Shown here piece after piece: positions 26,536-35,503 of a stretch of DNA of 64,000 nucleotides. Source of the DNA: Pasteurella sp049670895 (GTDB lineage: Bacteria > Pseudomonadota > Gammaproteobacteria > Enterobacterales > Pasteurellaceae); the NCBI RefSeq assembly GCF_049670895.1, contig NZ_CP187170.1, one strand, 5' to 3'. Made by a program: the position numbers and the translations under genes. Each line of letters starts with the position of its first letter. Within the stretch, counting starts at the first letter, position 1. The notes under the pieces were generated by a model. The model was not told where the DNA came from, ran no database searches, and saw nothing but the letters and a program-made list of their open reading frames with translations.

Positions 26536-29148
26536 GTGTCGACAAAAAATATTGATTATGATGATTTACAAGACATTGTGGCATCCAGCGATACTGGCGG
26601 GCGAGATCCTGATGGGTTCCCTAAAAAACTCATTGCTGGCGTGGCGATTTTATGGTCATTATTCCAACTTTACTATGCTTCACCCGTGCCATTTTGGTTA
26701 CAAGAATTTTTGCGTAACATCGGCTTAAATATTAATGTGGTGTTTGATGATACGAAAGCCCGCTCAATTCATCTTGCTTTTGCGTTATTTTTAGCCTATT
26801 TGTCTTATCCTGCATTTAAGTTTTCACCGAAGCATCGAATTCCGTTGGTGGATTGGATATTTGCTTGGGTCGGTGCATTTTTAGGGGCTTATTATCTGTT
26901 TTTCTACGATGGTTTAGTGACCCGTTTTGGAGCCCCCATCTTGCAAGATATTATTGCAGGTTGTCTCGGTATCTTTTTATTACTTGAAGCCACTCGTCGC
27001 AGTTTAGGGTTGCCTTTAGTCATTATTGCCATTGTTTTCTTACTGTATAACTATTTCGGACAATTTTTGCCGACAGATTGGATTATTAGCCATCGTACAG
27101 GCTCGCTATCGCATATTATTAATCAGCAATGGATTACCACCGAAGGGGTATTTGGTGTGGCGTTAGGTGTTTCCACCAAATATGTCTTCTTATTTGTATT
27201 ATTCGGTGCATTACTCGATAAAGCAGGGGCAGGGAACTACTTTATTAAAAGTGCCTTTGCCTATTTAGGGCATTTACGTGGCGGACCTGCAAAAGCCGCC
27301 GTGGTGGCGTCAGGTTTAACGGGCTTAATTTCAGGCTCATCCATTGCCAATGTGGTCACCACAGGCACCTTTACTATTCCGATGATGAAACGGGTGGGCT
27401 TTTCCTCAGAAAAAGCGGGTGCCGTGGAAGTGGCGTCTTCCGTAAATGGACAAATTATGCCACCTGTTATGGGGGCTGCGGCATTTTTAATGATCGAATA
27501 TGTGAATATGCCGTATAACCAGTTAATTACTCACGCTTTTTTACCTGCGGTCATTTCTTATATTGCCTTAGTCTATATTGTGCATTTAGAAGCGTGCAAA
27601 ATGAATTTACAAGGGCTACCAAAAGCGGATGCACCCAAACCGTTTCACATATCGTTAATCCGTTCATTGGGTACGTTTATTTTCCTTTGCGTGATGTATT
27701 TTGCCGTGGACTTTGGACTAGGCTGGCTAAAAGTGGTAACCCCAGATCATGCTTTTGGTATTGTCGTGTTGCTCATTGCAGTGGTTTACTTACTCTTATT
27801 ACGCCGAGTAGCACAATTTCCTGATCTTGAAATTGATGATCCACATTCACCAGTGGTCAAACTGCCTTCGGTGGAACCGACAGTGAATTCGGGCTTGCAT
27901 TTCCTATTGCCAGTGATCATTTTAATTTGGTGTTTAATGGTGGAACGTTTATCCCCAGGTTTATCAGCATTCTGGGGAGCATTATCCTTGAGCGTTATTT
28001 TGTTAACGCAACGTCCATTATTGGCATATTACAGAAAACAAACCCACTTTAAAGCAGAATTTAAACAAGGCTGGCGAGATTTAGTCGATGGCTTAGAAGC
28101 GGGGGCAAGAAATATGATTGGTATTGGTATTGCCACCGCAACCGCAGGCATTATTGTCGGCGTGGTGTCCTTAACGGGCTTTGGCGTACAACTTGCGACC
28201 ATCATTGAAACCCTCTCAATGGGAAATATTTTCTTGATGTTGCTTTTGGTGGCAGGCTTTAGCTTGATCCTCGGTATGGGCTTACCGACAACCGCAAACT
28301 ACATTGTGGTGTCCTCATTAATGGCAGTGGTGATCATTGAAGTCGGTCGTCAAAATGGCTTTATCGTGCCATTAATTGCGGTTCATCTTTTCGTGTTCTA
28401 TTTCGGGATCATGGCGGATGTCACGCCACCTGTGGGGTTAGCCTCTTTTGCCGCTTCAGCTGTGTCTGGTGGAGATCCCATTAAAACGGGTTTAACCGCT
28501 TTCTCTTATAGTTTGCGTACAGCCATTTTGCCATTCCTTTTCATTTTCAACACCGATTTGTTGTTAATTGATGTGGGTTGGGCAAAAGGGATTTTAGTCT
28601 TTATTGTGGCGACCATCGGCATTCTTGCCTTTACGGCAGGGGCGGTGGGGTATTTCTTCCGTCGCAATAAATTATGGGAAAGCGTGGCATTGCTTGTATT
28701 AGCCTTTGCCTTATTCCGCCCAGGTTTCTTTATGGAACATATTTCACCAACACAACATCATTTCACCGCAGAAAGTTTGGTGCAAGAAGTGCAAAAAGCC
28801 AATGTGGGGGATAATCTCACCTTGAAAGTGTCGGGCTTAAATCCTTATGGCAAACCGATTGAATTTTTTGCACAATTACCGATTGAAGAAGGTCAAACAG
28901 GTGAAGAACGTTTGCAAAAAATGGGCTTGACATTATTAGAGCAAGATAAAGCAGAAGGAAAAGAAATCATTATTGATGCAGTGGAAATTGATTCTGCTGC
29001 TGCCAAAGCAGGACTGAACTGGGATCAAGTGGTATTAGAAGGTTCAGTACCTGTAAAAGATGCCCTCGCAAAAGAGTGGTTTTTTATTCCGACTTTACTC
29101 TTATTGCTTGCACTTGCGATGAACCAACGTCGCCGACCACAATCATAA
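26536..29148 (+). CDS. TRAP transporter fused permease (DctQ-DctM fusion with DUF3394)
   Basis: An 870-residue fused membrane subunit that imports the TAXI-bound solute using an ion gradient. It starts at GTG 26536 after GAGGAG. The first roughly 170 residues hold the DctQ-like helices. The large DctM part then spans residues of about 190-700, with the pore segments VVASGLTGLISGSSIANV (about 255-272), MPPVMGAAAFL and ILGMGLPTTANYIV (about 580-592). The last roughly 170 residues are a DUF3394-type extension with a final helix (FIPTLLLLLALAM). It is followed at 9 bp by a universal stress protein gene, a frequent partner of TRAP permeases. Confidence 0.94.
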   Translation: MSTKNIDYDDLQDIVASSDTGGRDPDGFPKKLIAGVAILWSLFQLYYASPVPFWLQEFLRNIGLNINVVFDDTKARSIHLAFALFLAYLSYPAFKFSPKHRIPLVDWIFAWVGAFLGAYYLFFYDGLVTRFGAPILQDIIAGCLGIFLLLEATRRSLGLPLVIIAIVFLLYNYFGQFLPTDWIISHRTGSLSHIINQQWITTEGVFGVALGVSTKYVFLFVLFGALLDKAGAGNYFIKSAFAYLGHLRGGPAKAAVVASGLTGLISGSSIANVVTTGTFTIPMMKRVGFSSEKAGAVEVASSVNGQIMPPVMGAAAFLMIEYVNMPYNQLITHAFLPAVISYIALVYIVHLEACKMNLQGLPKADAPKPFHISLIRSLGTFIFLCVMYFAVDFGLGWLKVVTPDHAFGIVVLLIAVVYLLLLRRVAQFPDLEIDDPHSPVVKLPSVEPTVNSGLHFLLPVIILIWCLMVERLSPGLSAFWGALSLSVILLTQRPLLAYYRKQTHFKAEFKQGWRDLVDGLEAGARNMIGIGIATATAGIIVGVVSLTGFGVQLATIIETLSMGNIFLMLLLVAGFSLILGMGLPTTANYIVVSSLMAVVIIEVGRQNGFIVPLIAVHLFVFYFGIMADVTPPVGLASFAASAVSGGDPIKTGLTAFSYSLRTAILPFLFIFNTDLLLIDVGWAKGILVFIVATIGILAFTAGAVGYFFRRNKLWESVALLVLAFALFRPGFFMEHISPTQHHFTAESLVQEVQKANVGDNLTLKVSGLNPYGKPIEFFAQLPIEEGQTGEERLQKMGLTLLEQDKAEGKEIIIDAVEIDSAAAKAGLNWDQVVLEGSVPVKDALAKEWFFIPTLLLLLALAMNQRRRPQS

Positions 29149-29157
29149 GGAAAAATT

Positions 29158-29580
29158 ATGTTTAAAAAGATTTTAATTACGGCAGATCTCAGTCATTTGG
29201 AAGATGCAGAAAAGGCGGTGAAAACCGCCTTGGAGATGACACAACATAATCCCGATACGGTTTATCGCGTCATGAGCGTGATTCCTCCTTTCGGAAGTAG
29301 TTTTGTCTCCTCTTTCTTACCGAAAAATTTTGACCAAGATGTGTTAGATGAAGCAAATAAAGCCTTGCACGCTTTCACGAAAAAACATTTTCCTGAAGGG
29401 GCAAAGGTGCAGCATATTTTGGCACATGGGCCTGTGTATGAAGAAATTAACCGTATCGCCAAAGAGAAAAATATTGATTTGATCATTATGATGGCTGCAC
29501 GAGAAAATAAAGAAGGATTAAGCTCCAATACGGTGAAAGTGGCACGTTATAGCGATAAACCGATTTTGATTTTACGCTAA
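29158..29580 (+). CDS. Universal stress protein (UspA family)
   Basis: A 140-residue single-domain Usp with the usual start FKKILITADLS and end KPILILR. The usual ATP-binding signature (G-x2-G-x9-G-S/T) before the last strand is not seen; the region reads AARENKEGLSSNTV, so nucleotide binding is doubtful. It follows the fused TRAP permease by 9 bp with AAGGA between them, so it belongs to the same operon. Usp proteins of this kind have been seen bound to or encoded with TRAP systems, possibly to regulate transport, but its action here is not known. Confidence 0.88.
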   Translation: MFKKILITADLSHLEDAEKAVKTALEMTQHNPDTVYRVMSVIPPFGSSFVSSFLPKNFDQDVLDEANKALHAFTKKHFPEGAKVQHILAHGPVYEEINRIAKEKNIDLIIMMAARENKEGLSSNTVKVARYSDKPILILR

Positions 29581-29598
29581 GTGAATCAAGAAGAATGC

Positions 29599-29630
29599 AA
29601 AAGGGAGAAATATGATTTCTCCCTTTTTTA
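29599..29630 (+). terminator. Terminator of the TRAP-usp operon
   Basis: A 13-bp perfect stem AAAAGGGAGAAAT / ATTTCTCCCTTTT with a 3-base loop, followed by Ts, 18 bp after the usp stop. Confidence 0.93.
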
Positions 29631-29661
29631 CACTTGCCTATTGAGACTAGTAGGTGCGGTC

Positions 29662-29691
29662 AAAAAGTGTGATTTTTTAACCGCACTTTTT
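29662..29691 (-). terminator. USS-based terminator of prs
   Basis: A 10-bp stem made from a full USS (ACCGCACTTTTT) and a degenerate partner (AAAAAGTGTG, one G-T pair), 12 bp beyond the prs stop on the minus strand. It sits back to back with the usp terminator. Confidence 0.7.
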
Positions 29692-29703
29692 GGAAAACAA
29701 AAT

Positions 29704-30651
29704 TTAGCTGAACATGGCAGAGATTGACTCTTCGTTACTAATGCGGCGAATGGCTTCGGCTAGCATACCAGAAAGGGTCAATACACGGACTTTATTCAAG
29801 GCTTTAATTTCTGGAGAAAGTGGAATAGTGTCTGTGACCACAATTTCATCTAAGGCATCGCTTGCTAAGTTTTTTGCTGCTGAGCCAGAGAATACAGCAT
29901 GTGTTGCATAAGCAAATACACGTTTCGCACCACGCTCTTTCAGTGCTTCTGAGGCTTTACATAAGGTGCCACCGGTATCGATCATATCGTCAATCAAGAT
30001 ACAATCACGACCTGATACATCACCAATGATATGCATTACTTGTGCTACATTTGCACGTGGACGACGTTTATCAATGATTGCCATATCCGTATCATTTAAC
30101 AATTTTGCAATCGCACGGGCACGTACCACCCCACCAATATCAGGGGATACGACGATTGGATTAATCATATCGGTTTTCTTGAGCATATCATGAACAAGCA
30201 CTGGTGAACCAAAAACATTGTCTACGGGAACATCAAAGAAACCTTGGATCTGCTCTGCGTGTAAATCACAGGTTAAGACACGGTCAACACCCACGCTAGA
30301 CAGGAAGTCCGCCACCACTTTAGCGGTGATAGGCACGCGGGCAGAACGCACACGACGATCTTGTCGAGCATAACCGAAGTAAGGAATGACCGCAGTAATG
30401 CGACCTGCAGATGCACGGCGTAAAGCATCAACCATGACAATCAATTCCATAAGGTTATCATTGGTCGGCGCACAAGTGGATTGGATAATAAATACATCGC
30501 TACCACGTACGTTTTCATTGATCTGAACTTGGATTTCGCCATCGCTGAAACGACCCACAGTGGCATCACCTAATGAAAGGTATAAACGTTCAGAAATTCG
30601 TTTGGCTAGTTCTGGTGTCGCGTTACCAGCGAACAGTTTTATGTCAGGCAT
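29704..30651 (-). CDS. prs: Ribose-phosphate pyrophosphokinase (PRPP synthetase)
   Basis: Makes phosphoribosyl pyrophosphate from ribose 5-phosphate and ATP for nucleotide, histidine and NAD synthesis. At 315 residues it has the standard length. It shows MPDIKLFAGNATPELA at the start, the PYFGYARQDR stretch near 95-104, the metal-binding VLTCDLHAEQIQGFF near 127-141, and the PRPP loop CILIDDMIDTGGT near 215-227. GAGGTT lies about 10 bases before the ATG. It is 48 bp downstream of ispE on the same strand; the order lolB-ispE-prs is conserved in gammaproteobacteria. Confidence 0.98.
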   Translation of the reverse strand: MPDIKLFAGNATPELAKRISERLYLSLGDATVGRFSDGEIQVQINENVRGSDVFIIQSTCAPTNDNLMELIVMVDALRRASAGRITAVIPYFGYARQDRRVRSARVPITAKVVADFLSSVGVDRVLTCDLHAEQIQGFFDVPVDNVFGSPVLVHDMLKKTDMINPIVVSPDIGGVVRARAIAKLLNDTDMAIIDKRRPRANVAQVMHIIGDVSGRDCILIDDMIDTGGTLCKASEALKERGAKRVFAYATHAVFSGSAAKNLASDALDEIVVTDTIPLSPEIKALNKVRVLTLSGMLAEAIRRISNEESISAMFS

Positions 30652-30699
30652 TGTTAGTTGAACCTCAGGGTTTAGATTGTCAGAAATAAAATTATCGAT

Positions 30700-31593
30700 T
30701 TAATCATTACATAATTGCCTTAACATATTATGTAATGGGGAAAGATTTAATCCTTGTGCTACAAAGCCAAAGTATTTTTCAGGCTTTGTTTGGAATACGA
30801 ATTGTGCAGCTTGCTTATTATTGAATTCAGCAAAGACACAGGCGCCTGTGCCCGTTAATTTTGCCGGCGCATATTGTAGCAACCACTGAAGTGTTTCTTC
30901 AACCTCTGGATAGTGATTTCTCACAACTTTTTCGCAATCGTTTTTGTATTTTTGCTGTAACAATTCGTCTAATGTTCTTTTTGGGGTATTTCTGGTTAAA
31001 TTTGGATCAGAAAATACCTTTGCCGTAGAAATAGAAACCTCGGGTTTTAAAACCACATACCATTTTTCTTCAGGTTGGCAATAATGTATTTTTTCACCCA
31101 CACCTTCGGCAAAAGCGGCTTTGCCATGCACAAAAATGGGTACATCAGCCCCTAGGCTTAAGCCTAGTTTTGCCAGTTGTTCGGTGCTAAGTCCAGTTTT
31201 CCATAAATAATTCAGTGCCACCAAGGTGGTTGCCGCATTTGATGACCCGCCACCCACACCGCCTCCCATGGGCAAGAATTTATCTAAGTGGATATTGGCA
31301 CCTAATTGGCAGCCCGTGTGTTGTTGTAATAAACAGGCGGCACGGTAAATTAAATTATCTTCGGTTTTTAAATGCGGAATATCAGGCGTTAAGTGAATGT
31401 TGCCATCGGTGCGAATTTCGATCTCAAGCCAGTCGCCGATATCTAAAAATTGGAATAAGGTTTGTAATTCGTGATAACCATCATCACGTTTCCCATTGAT
31501 ATATAAAAAAAGATTAAGCTTCGCTGGAGAAGGGAAACGCAGAGGCTTTCCTTGCGGTTGTGAAAGTGCGGTGGAAAATTGATAATGTTTCAT
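30700..31593 (-). CDS. ispE: 4-diphosphocytidyl-2-C-methyl-D-erythritol kinase IspE
   Basis: Phosphorylates the 2-hydroxyl of CDP-methylerythritol in the non-mevalonate isoprenoid pathway. The 297-residue GHMP kinase has FPSPAKLNLFLYI near residue 20 and the ATP loop PMGGGVGGGSSNAATT near residues 108-123. The third GHMP motif, KLTGTGACVFAEF, lies near the C-terminus. Its start codon overlaps the lolB stop by one base (TAATG), so the two are translationally coupled. It contains a USS near its 5' end. Confidence 0.97.
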   Translation of the reverse strand: MKHYQFSTALSQPQGKPLRFPSPAKLNLFLYINGKRDDGYHELQTLFQFLDIGDWLEIEIRTDGNIHLTPDIPHLKTEDNLIYRAACLLQQHTGCQLGANIHLDKFLPMGGGVGGGSSNAATTLVALNYLWKTGLSTEQLAKLGLSLGADVPIFVHGKAAFAEGVGEKIHYCQPEEKWYVVLKPEVSISTAKVFSDPNLTRNTPKRTLDELLQQKYKNDCEKVVRNHYPEVEETLQWLLQYAPAKLTGTGACVFAEFNNKQAAQFVFQTKPEKYFGFVAQGLNLSPLHNMLRQLCND

Positions 31594-32213
31594 TAATATT
31601 TCCAGTGATCAACACGAATTTTTAAGGTTTGTCCCTCTGTTTTTATCAAAATGTCTTTTGGTAAGGGGAGGGCTTGTTGGTGGTAGCTTAAATAATCTAC
31701 CGTCCAAAGATTGGGCGGTAATGAGTAATCAAAACTGGCTAATAAATGATTTTCACCCACTTTATAATGGCTTTGTGTTTCAGGTTGACCTTTTAGCCAA
31801 AGGGCAAATTTTTCCAGTGGGAATTCTACGCCGATCATCGCATGCAGTAGATGGCTCGCTTCTTTTGCTTGGCGTTCATTGCCTTTATTATCAAAAATAC
31901 GTAAATGCTGGTTACGCATTTCAAGTGTTAGGGTGGTGGCACTAATGCTAGAAGAGAGGTGTAGTTTATAGTTAGCAGGATTTTGATATTGCCATTCAAA
32001 CCGAGTCGAAAAGCGTTCTTTTTCGCTGATATAGCCTAATTGACCTTGGTTACTGTACTGTTTGATTTGCTGGATTTGAGTGAGATGTTGTTGCCAAGTG
32101 GGATCTTCTTGGCTGATATATTTAACATGAGTAGGACGAGCCATATCCAAAGTACATGCACTGAGGAGGCTAGTCAAACAAATGGAAAAGAGAGCGTGCT
32201 TGAGTTTCATCAT
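31593..32213 (-). CDS. lolB: Outer-membrane lipoprotein receptor LolB
   Basis: LolB accepts lipoproteins from the carrier LolA and inserts them into the inner leaflet of the outer membrane; it is itself a lipoprotein. The 206-residue protein has a lipobox LLSAC at about residues 16-20 behind a short hydrophobic signal. It then has the family pattern: W near residue 40, GYISEKERFSTRFEWQY near 60, and PLPKDILI near the end. Two ATGs are adjacent (32213 and 32210), with only a weak ribosome site. Its partner lolA is in this window at 42.3 kb. Confidence 0.93.
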   Translation of the reverse strand: MMKLKHALFSICLTSLLSACTLDMARPTHVKYISQEDPTWQQHLTQIQQIKQYSNQGQLGYISEKERFSTRFEWQYQNPANYKLHLSSSISATTLTLEMRNQHLRIFDNKGNERQAKEASHLLHAMIGVEFPLEKFALWLKGQPETQSHYKVGENHLLASFDYSLPPNLWTVDYLSYHQQALPLPKDILIKTEGQTLKIRVDHWKY

Positions 32214-32250
32214 ATCATTCTATGTAAGAAATTGTCCCTATTTTACGAGC

Positions 32251-33531
32251 TTAATTGGGATTAGTAAAGTGCGGTAAAATTTCTGCCTTTTTTTGTGCGA
32301 GATATTGGGTACGACGTCGGTTTAATTCTTCACGAATCCCTTGTTTTTCAAAGCCATCGGCGATCACTTGTTGCACATCCACACATAAAACGGCTTCATA
32401 TAATTGCCATAAATAGTCTTTTTGAGGGTAATTAACTTGCTCAAATCCTGTTCGTCCTCGTGTATCCGCAACACAGACCAATAGTAATTCCATAAAACGT
32501 TGGGGCTTACGCCAGACATCAAGACGATTAAATAATTTTATGATGGTGTCAGGACGTAACTCAAAGGCTTTGTGAATATGTGAATGATATTCACAACAAA
32601 GCTCAGCAAAGTCTTGAATGGCTGTTGGGAGTTTAAAACGTTGACATAATCGACGGGCGGGGGCAACGCCAGCTTTTTCATGTCCATAATGATGCGGCCA
32701 AATCGCTTTTGGCGTCAGTGCTTTGCCTAAGTCATGACAAAGGGCAGCAAAACGTACCGCACTTTTATGATAAGGGGTATTTTCGGTCAGTTGCACAGCT
32801 TGTTGTAGCACTAACATGGTGTGTACGAAACTGTCAATTTCGGGGTGATATTTTTCTGGATTGGGCACGCCATATAATGCCTCTAATTCAGGAAAGAGGA
32901 CTTTCAGTGCTCCGACTTGGCGTAGTGTTTCAAAATACACTTCGGGATGTTTTTCTAGCAGGGCTTTTTCTGTTTCCAACCAAACGCGTTCTGCTGTTAA
33001 GTGGGCAAGTTCACCTTGCTCGCTCAGTTGTTGCATTAATTGAAGAGTTTCTGGTGCAATGGTAAAACCTAAGGCATGATAACGGGCGGCAAAACGTGCG
33101 ACTCGTAATACACGTAGGGGATCTTCCGTAAAGGCAGGGGAAACATGGCGTAAAATACGTTGATTCAAGTCATCAATACCACCATAAAAATCATACAACT
33201 TTCCGTCAAGATCTTGTGCAATGGCGTTGATGGTTAAATCTCGTCGCAGTAAATCTTCTTGTAGCGTAATATCAGGTGAGAAATCGCAGATAAATCCCGT
33301 ATAACCTGAACCTGACTTTTGCTCAGTTCGAGCTAATGCATATTCTTCTTTCGTTTCGGGATTTAAAAACACAGGGAAATCTTTACCCACTTGTTGATAA
33401 CCTAATGCTAATAAATCTTGCGGTGTACTGCCTACTACAACCCAATCACGATCCTTTACAGGCAAATGAAGGAGCTGATCTCTCACCGCTCCTCCAACTA
33501 AGTAAATGGTCATCCCCTTCGTGGATTTCAT
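32251..33531 (-). CDS. cca: CCA-adding tRNA nucleotidyltransferase with HD domain
   Basis: Adds or repairs the 3'-CCA end of tRNAs; the C-terminal HD domain of this class also has phosphohydrolase activity. The product is 426 residues from the ATG at 33531. An internal ATG at 33513 matches the E. coli N-terminus better (TIYLVGGAVRD) but is preceded by AAGGGG only two bases away, so the start is uncertain. Visible are the GGAVRD loop, the metal-binding pair in KDRDW, RRDLTINA, the tRNA-binding ARFAARY, and the HD motif in LCHDLGKA near 255. It contains two USS. It lies just after ygiM, as in E. coli. Confidence 0.97.
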   Translation of the reverse strand: MKSTKGMTIYLVGGAVRDQLLHLPVKDRDWVVVGSTPQDLLALGYQQVGKDFPVFLNPETKEEYALARTEQKSGSGYTGFICDFSPDITLQEDLLRRDLTINAIAQDLDGKLYDFYGGIDDLNQRILRHVSPAFTEDPLRVLRVARFAARYHALGFTIAPETLQLMQQLSEQGELAHLTAERVWLETEKALLEKHPEVYFETLRQVGALKVLFPELEALYGVPNPEKYHPEIDSFVHTMLVLQQAVQLTENTPYHKSAVRFAALCHDLGKALTPKAIWPHHYGHEKAGVAPARRLCQRFKLPTAIQDFAELCCEYHSHIHKAFELRPDTIIKLFNRLDVWRKPQRFMELLLVCVADTRGRTGFEQVNYPQKDYLWQLYEAVLCVDVQQVIADGFEKQGIREELNRRRTQYLAQKKAEILPHFTNPN

Positions 33532-33537
33532 AAACTG

Positions 33538-34149
33538 TTATGCCCAGCCATTATTGCGACGGCGTTTTGGAATAATTAAAGGAATAAGAAGACCAAGTAA
33601 TAAGCCAACGCCGAGAACCGAGCCACCATAAATAAACCATTGAATGGCAATTTCACGTTTCCCTGCATCAAGCATGGCTTCAAGATCACGATTTTTATTT
33701 TTGGTGATTTCAAGTTCACGCTTTAATTGAGAATTTTGTTCAAGTAATTGGCTGCTTTGTTGCTCCGCTTGATTAGCACGACGTTGCATTTCGCTGGTAC
33801 GTTGCTGCCAATCGGTGTCTAAGCGGTTAAGCTTCATGGTCAGTTCTTGAATTTGGTTTTTTAGTCTAGGGTTTTCTTCTTTACTGCTCGGGGTGGAGGT
33901 CAGTTCACTGGTTAAAATCCAAGCATCTCGATTTTTACTATCACGAATCAGGGTGTAGCGTTCTTTTTGATCTAAAACTGTCACTTGCTCACCCGCTTTA
34001 ATTGCCCCTGCGATTTTATATTGATCACCTGCACCTTTACGTAAGAAGGTACTGAGATTTTCGGTCACATATTTGGTTTCAGCTTGTGCTACGGAAATGG
34101 ACACACTGAGGAAAAGGCAAGAAAGTAAAATTTGAGTTAGTTTCTGCAT
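33538..34149 (-). CDS. ygiM: SH3-domain membrane protein, TIGR04211 family (YgiM-like)
   Basis: A 203-residue envelope protein from the ATG at 34149, chosen because GAGG precedes it and a clean signal peptide then starts the chain (MQKLTQILL to VAQA, about 23 residues). A bacterial SH3 domain follows (about 26-85: YVTENLSTFLRKGAGDQYK to AWILTSEL). Next are a coiled coil (about 95-165) and a C-terminal membrane helix (about 172-192) before a basic tail, PKRRRNNGWA. The arrangement and the position directly upstream of cca match E. coli ygiM. Its precise function is not established. Confidence 0.9.
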   Translation of the reverse strand: MQKLTQILLSCLFLSVSISVAQAETKYVTENLSTFLRKGAGDQYKIAGAIKAGEQVTVLDQKERYTLIRDSKNRDAWILTSELTSTPSSKEENPRLKNQIQELTMKLNRLDTDWQQRTSEMQRRANQAEQQSSQLLEQNSQLKRELEITKNKNRDLEAMLDAGKREIAIQWFIYGGSVLGVGLLLGLLIPLIIPKRRRNNGWA

Positions 34150-34173
34150 AAGACAACACCTCGTCAATAGAAT

Positions 34174-34202
34174 AAAAGTGCGGTGGATTTTACCGCACTT
34201 TT
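34174..34202 (-). terminator. Inverted USS pair, terminator of the pit operon
   Basis: Two exact USS in opposite orientation give an 11-bp perfect stem AAAAGTGCGGT / ACCGCACTTTT with a 7-base loop, 10 bp after the pit stop and just ahead of ygiM on the minus strand. Confidence 0.85.
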
Positions 34203-34212
34203 AGAGAAAAGA

Positions 34213-35475
34213 TTAGTGGAATATTGCACTTAGTACGTAGTAAATCACAATTGCAAAGAACGCACCTGCAGGCAGGGTGACGATCCAAGAGGCGATAATA
34301 TTACGGATAACATTCAGATTGAGTGCCGCAATTCCTCTCGCAAAGCCAACCCCTAACACCGCACCGACTAAGGTTTGGGTTGTGGAAATCGGTAACCCTG
34401 TACCTGAAGCAACCACCACCGTTAATGCTGTTGCAAATTGTGCTGCAAAGCCACGGCTTGGGGTGAGGTCGGTGATACCTGTACCAATGGTCGCCATCAC
34501 TTTATAACCCATCACGATTAAGCCGGTCATAATTCCTAAGGCACCCAATGGTAAGATCCACCATGCTAATTGTGTTTTCGGTAAGATTTGTCCACCATGT
34601 TCTACAATAGAAACAACGGCAGATAAAGGACCGATAGCATTGGCAACATCATTAGAACCATGTGCAAATGCCATCGCACAAGCGGTTAATAACATTAAAA
34701 TACTGAACACTTTTTCTACCGCACCAAAAGTTCCGCTACGCACTTTTTGTATGAACATGGCACTGCGGAAATAAATATAACAGCCTACGATAGAGATGAT
34801 ACTGATCAACAGTGAAATGAGGAAAACTTCGAAGCCAGATAAATGTAGCCCGACGTGTTTTAGCCCTTTTGTGAAAGTAACAATACAGAGAATAAATGCG
34901 GTGATGCCCATATAGTAAGGGCCGTATTTTTGTGCATTTTTTAAAGGCTCATCGGTATCGAAAATCAGTTTTTGAGTGCTAGCAAAAATCGCATAAGCAA
35001 TGATCCCAGCAATAATTGGGGTAATGAACCAACTACCCACGATGTTTTTGATCATGCCCCATTCAACGGCTTGTTTACCCACCGTCACACAAGCAAAACC
35101 GACAACGGCACCAATAATAGAATGGGTGGTGGATACTGGCCAACCCATACGAGAAGCGATCAATAACCAAACACCAGAGGCAAAGAGTGAAGCCATCATA
35201 CCCAATACTAATACATCGGGTGAGGCGGCAAATTGCATTGGGTCAATAATGCCACTTTTAATGGTTTCAGTCACTTCGCCACCAGCTAAATAAGCCCCCG
35301 CAGATTCGAAGATCATGGCAATAATAATGGCTTGTCGAGCGGTGATCGTACCTGATCCTACTGAAGTCCCCATAGCATTGGATACATCATTTGCACCGAT
35401 CCCAAATGCCATAAAAAAACCAAAAAGTGCAGTAATGATAACAAGAACGTTACCATATTGATTAAGTAGTTCCAT
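34213..35475 (-). CDS. pit: Inorganic phosphate transporter, PiT family
   Basis: A 420-residue inner-membrane phosphate carrier with about ten hydrophobic helices. The duplicated PiT signature is visible: GIGANDVSNAMGTSVGSG near residue 26 and AHGSNDVANAIGPLSA near 271. The two WPVSTTHSIIGA / LPISTTQTLVGA repeats mark the internal duplication. It is encoded 28 bp after a DUF47 protein, the normal partner in this family. The coupling ion cannot be read from sequence; PiT carriers use protons or sodium. Confidence 0.95.
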   Translation of the reverse strand: MELLNQYGNVLVIITALFGFFMAFGIGANDVSNAMGTSVGSGTITARQAIIIAMIFESAGAYLAGGEVTETIKSGIIDPMQFAASPDVLVLGMMASLFASGVWLLIASRMGWPVSTTHSIIGAVVGFACVTVGKQAVEWGMIKNIVGSWFITPIIAGIIAYAIFASTQKLIFDTDEPLKNAQKYGPYYMGITAFILCIVTFTKGLKHVGLHLSGFEVFLISLLISIISIVGCYIYFRSAMFIQKVRSGTFGAVEKVFSILMLLTACAMAFAHGSNDVANAIGPLSAVVSIVEHGGQILPKTQLAWWILPLGALGIMTGLIVMGYKVMATIGTGITDLTPSRGFAAQFATALTVVVASGTGLPISTTQTLVGAVLGVGFARGIAALNLNVIRNIIASWIVTLPAGAFFAIVIYYVLSAIFH

Positions 35476-35503
35476 TTTGTTCTTCCTATAACAGACCTAA
35501 AAA

